From Eubacteriales bacterium (lineage in GTDB: Bacteria > Bacillota > Clostridia > Tissierellales > GPF-1), in contig DAOUQF010000003.1 in assembly GCA_030625815.1 (NCBI GenBank), forward strand, positions 62,001 through 126,000: DNA of 64,000 nucleotides, in the 5' to 3' direction. Shown piece after piece: positions 62,217 through 64,000 of the stretch (positions within the stretch are counted from its first letter, which is position 1; every line of letters starts with the position of its first letter). The notes beneath the pieces were generated by a model. The model searched no databases and was not told the origin of the DNA. It worked only from the letters and a program-made list of their open reading frames with translations. Made by a program: the position numbers and the translations under genes.

Positions 62217-62423
62217 TCATCGCGAATAAATATTCATATGCCAACTGACAAACTTCCATTCCCATTGCCTGCCTTGTCTTTCTTGTTCATAACATTGCGC
62301 TAATCTAAACACATAAAACGGCTCGGTAAAGGCAACAACCAGATCGGTTGTCGCCAATAGATTTAATTTTCCATTTGCAAGATATTCTTCAATCTCCGTA
62401 CCTAGGTGTCGCGCCAAAACTTC
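62217..62423 (-). other. Open frame after the P-loop gene stop, coding-like
   Basis: In frame after the P-loop gene's TAA the reading continues for 68 codons (EVLARHLGTEIEEYLANGKL and onward), ending HMNIYSR and a stop. Composition is protein-like and an internal TTG has no ribosome site. Possibly the lost C-terminal part of the P-loop protein or a fragment of another gene. Not recognised. Confidence 0.4.
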
Positions 62424-63065
62424 TTAGTGTCGCAATCTTTCACAATTCGCTCGCAGAAAAGCAGCGCGCTCCTCGACCGTCTTTCCCTGAACCACACGAA
62501 TCTCCATCGCCCCTTCCAGGACCTTGACAAATTCATAGAAATTTTCATAAAAAAACTCCAACTCGTCAAACCTTCTTTCCAGAACTGTGTTTTCCCCACG
62601 ATTGAAATTCCGTTCTCGGATTACCTCAATCGGCTCATCCAAATAGTATCCAACCCGACAATGAAAATGCGCAACGATGGCTAAAAGGTTGCGCCGGTCT
62701 TCCGGCTCAATCGGCGATGCCCCATACAAGTTCCACAATTTATGTAAAACCCCTCCCCCCAGAACAATCCTGCGCTCTTGTTCATAGAGATAGTAGTACC
62801 CGCGATGATTGATATTGTACCAAAGCTTCAATGTAGCAAGGTGCCAACCTTTTTTCTTCCAAACCATCCGTAGCATTTTCACCGAAAAAGAAGGGTCTTC
62901 CAGCACCACTTTTATTGCCTTTCGAAACTTGATCCGATTCCGAATTAGATAGGATCGCCGCTCGTTATCCGCAACGGGAAGCTCTACGTCACAATGCTTT
63001 TCAAGTTCTCGAATTGTCGTCGTCTTTCCAGATGCGTGGATGCCGAACAAATCCAAGACCACCAT
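62424..63065 (-). CDS. P-loop NTPase of unknown function
   Basis: 213 residues. Walker A at the extreme N-terminus: LDLFGIHASGKTTTIRELEK (residues 4-23, G-x4-GK-T). The rest is basic and aromatic-rich (KVVLEDPSFSVKMLRMVWKK, YYYLYEQERRIVLGGGVLHK) with an Asp-rich DEPIEVIRERNFNRGE segment that could act like a kinase lid. It resembles the small kinase-like P-loop proteins of capsule or mobile loci, but no specific family is clear. A broken relative lies at 59737-59835. ATG 63065 follows GGGAGAG. Confidence 0.7.
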   Translation of the reverse strand: MVVLDLFGIHASGKTTTIRELEKHCDVELPVADNERRSYLIRNRIKFRKAIKVVLEDPSFSVKMLRMVWKKKGWHLATLKLWYNINHRGYYYLYEQERRIVLGGGVLHKLWNLYGASPIEPEDRRNLLAIVAHFHCRVGYYLDEPIEVIRERNFNRGENTVLERRFDELEFFYENFYEFVKVLEGAMEIRVVQGKTVEERAAFLRANCERLRH

Positions 63066-63337
63066 GATTCTCTCTCCCTTCTTACTTTCTATAGTAAACT
63101 TCTACCCCCTAACTTGCTTTTTCTTACAACTCTTCAATATCCAAATCGTTTATCAAAAAAAGTGTGTACGTTCCCTTGAACATTCAATCGTGAAAAGCTT
63201 TATTACCAAGTTCGATCGGACACCCTAGTCATTTCATCTTCAAAATACGCTTTCTATCTCCTCTTGTTCTTTGTAGGTCAATCGCCAATGGGATTATGTC
63301 ATTTATGCTAAATCCTCTTCTAATTGTAGCGTGCATG
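63066..63337. other. Intergenic region, nothing recognised
   Basis: A 272-base AT-rich spacer between the P-loop gene and the AbiEii-like gene. I see no ORF with a ribosome site, no convincing terminator and no clear promoter. Confidence 0.6.
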
Positions 63338-64000
63338 TCAAATCAACTTTATTCTCTCCATCAATCTCTTCACCTGCTCCACAGCATCCAACCATTCAAT
63401 TGCAGAGACATATTTATTCTTCGAACAGTATTGTTCCCATAATCGCAGTAATACTTCCGATTCCTCGATTGTCTTAATATATTCCAAACCATTCATTTGA
63501 ATATTCCCATAACTGCCTCTATGCTCTGATGTATTTTTGAATGCTTCATTCAAAATCACTTCGTTAACTTCCTCTTCATGCATTGCCGTAAGAAGATAAA
63601 CATCATAAAAATCGCGCATCCTAGTTGTTGTTGTGCCGCGCGATAAAATGGTTTCCAATTTTTCAGCAAGAACAGTTTCCAAATTATAGGCAAGTACAGA
63701 AATGCTTCGCTCTTCCAACATCAATGGATAAGAATATTTAATGGCTTCACGGGTTATTCGATCCCCCGTCGTTATATCCACTTTCATGGTCTGCCTTGTC
63801 TTGTCAAAAACCGCATTGATTGATACTCTGTAACCAGGATATTCAGCCTCATCTCTAATCGATTCCAGCTTTCTCAGTGTCATGGATACACCATCTGCAA
63901 CATTCGTTGCCAAAATCTCATTGATCACATCTTCCAGCACTCCCTCCGACAGCATAATATCCTTTACTGTTACATCCATATCCATGGTGGATCGCGCGTC
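63338..64000 (-). CDS. AbiEii-type nucleotidyltransferase toxin, 5' end outside the window
   Basis: The frame is open to the window edge (221 codons shown, reading DARSTMDMDVTVKDIM at the edge). The STMDMDV segment is the catalytic Asp-x-Asp of the AbiEii/AbiGii nucleotidyltransferase family (STxDxDxxx), and KATMTGDR-like basic strands follow (NAVFDKTRQTMKVDITTGDR). Such toxins modify tRNA or proteins in abortive-infection systems; the antitoxin gene AbiEi would be expected upstream, just outside the window. Internal Met at 63985 is not the true start. Confidence 0.85.
   Translation of the reverse strand, partial: DARSTMDMDVTVKDIMLSEGVLEDVINEILATNVADGVSMTLRKLESIRDEAEYPGYRVSINAVFDKTRQTMKVDITTGDRITREAIKYSYPLMLEERSISVLAYNLETVLAEKLETILSRGTTTTRMRDFYDVYLLTAMHEEEVNEVILNEAFKNTSEHRGSYGNIQMNGLEYIKTIEESEVLLRLWEQYCSKNKYVSAIEWLDAVEQVKRLMERIKLI

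Overview
The window looks like chromosomal DNA of a low-to-moderate GC anaerobic Firmicute, most likely a Clostridia member. This rests on strong GGAGG-type ribosome binding sites, tight minus-strand operons, two enhancer-dependent sigma-54 regulators with matching -24/-12 promoters, a LevR-type PTS activator, an SLH-anchored surface protein and a tripartite tricarboxylate (TTT) transporter. The genus is not determined. I see no rRNA, tRNA, CRISPR array or intact insertion sequence.

Layout. 1-4.4 kb: tctC-tctB-tctA-gudD, uptake and dehydration of a hexarate (gudD loses only its last codons at the left edge). 4.5-7.2 kb: a CapK/PaaK-like adenylating enzyme and a CapA-like protein, then a broken gene scar. 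7.4-9.7 kb: a secreted MORN-repeat protein and a conserved cysteine-rich protein of unknown role. 9.8-16.4 kb: a 1170-residue GLUG/coiled-coil membrane-anchored protein overlapping an MMPL/RND transporter, with a divergent TetR regulator. 16.5-18.5 kb: an XRE / ImmA-like protease / PIN toxin-antitoxin-like block in which the PIN gene carries an in-frame stop. 18.5-29.1 kb: a sugar locus with a SIS protein, a LevR-type activator and, reading toward it from a near-consensus sigma-54 promoter, a lactose/cellobiose-family PTS (EIIC-EIIB-EIIA), a TIM-barrel protein, a GlmU-like nucleotidyltransferase, a GH4 phospho-glycosidase and an N-acetylglucosamine-type kinase. This locus is flanked by degraded direct repeats (16.47-18.56 and 29.12-30.61 kb).

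29.3-32.7 kb: a GNAT acetyltransferase with an interrupted upstream partner, a Panacea-type antitoxin with a previously unlisted 47-residue ORF as candidate toxin, and a flavodoxin/ferredoxin fusion. 32.9-34.9 kb: a membrane protein and a divergent GntR/FadR regulator, each with a copy of the palindrome TGGTTWAACCA. 35-46.4 kb: a peptide-use operon (C26 peptidase, oppA, oppB, oppC, oppD, oppF, a small membrane protein, an amidohydrolase and an M20 peptidase) behind a second sigma-54 promoter, next to its probable sigma-54 activator. 46.6-57.5 kb: a sugar epimerase, a 1527-residue leucine-rich/InlB-repeat/SLH surface protein translationally coupled to a mini phage-collar-domain protein, a LuxR-type ATPase regulator and a nucleoid-associated protein.

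57.7-64 kb: two pRiA4b ORF-3-like genes (one with its SEC-C tail in the -1 frame and a UGA inside it), gene fragments, UPF0158 protein, a second M20 peptidase, a P-loop protein and a partial AbiEii nucleotidyltransferase. The right half of the window and the 16-31 kb flanks carry many decayed genes, which marks them as accessory DNA.
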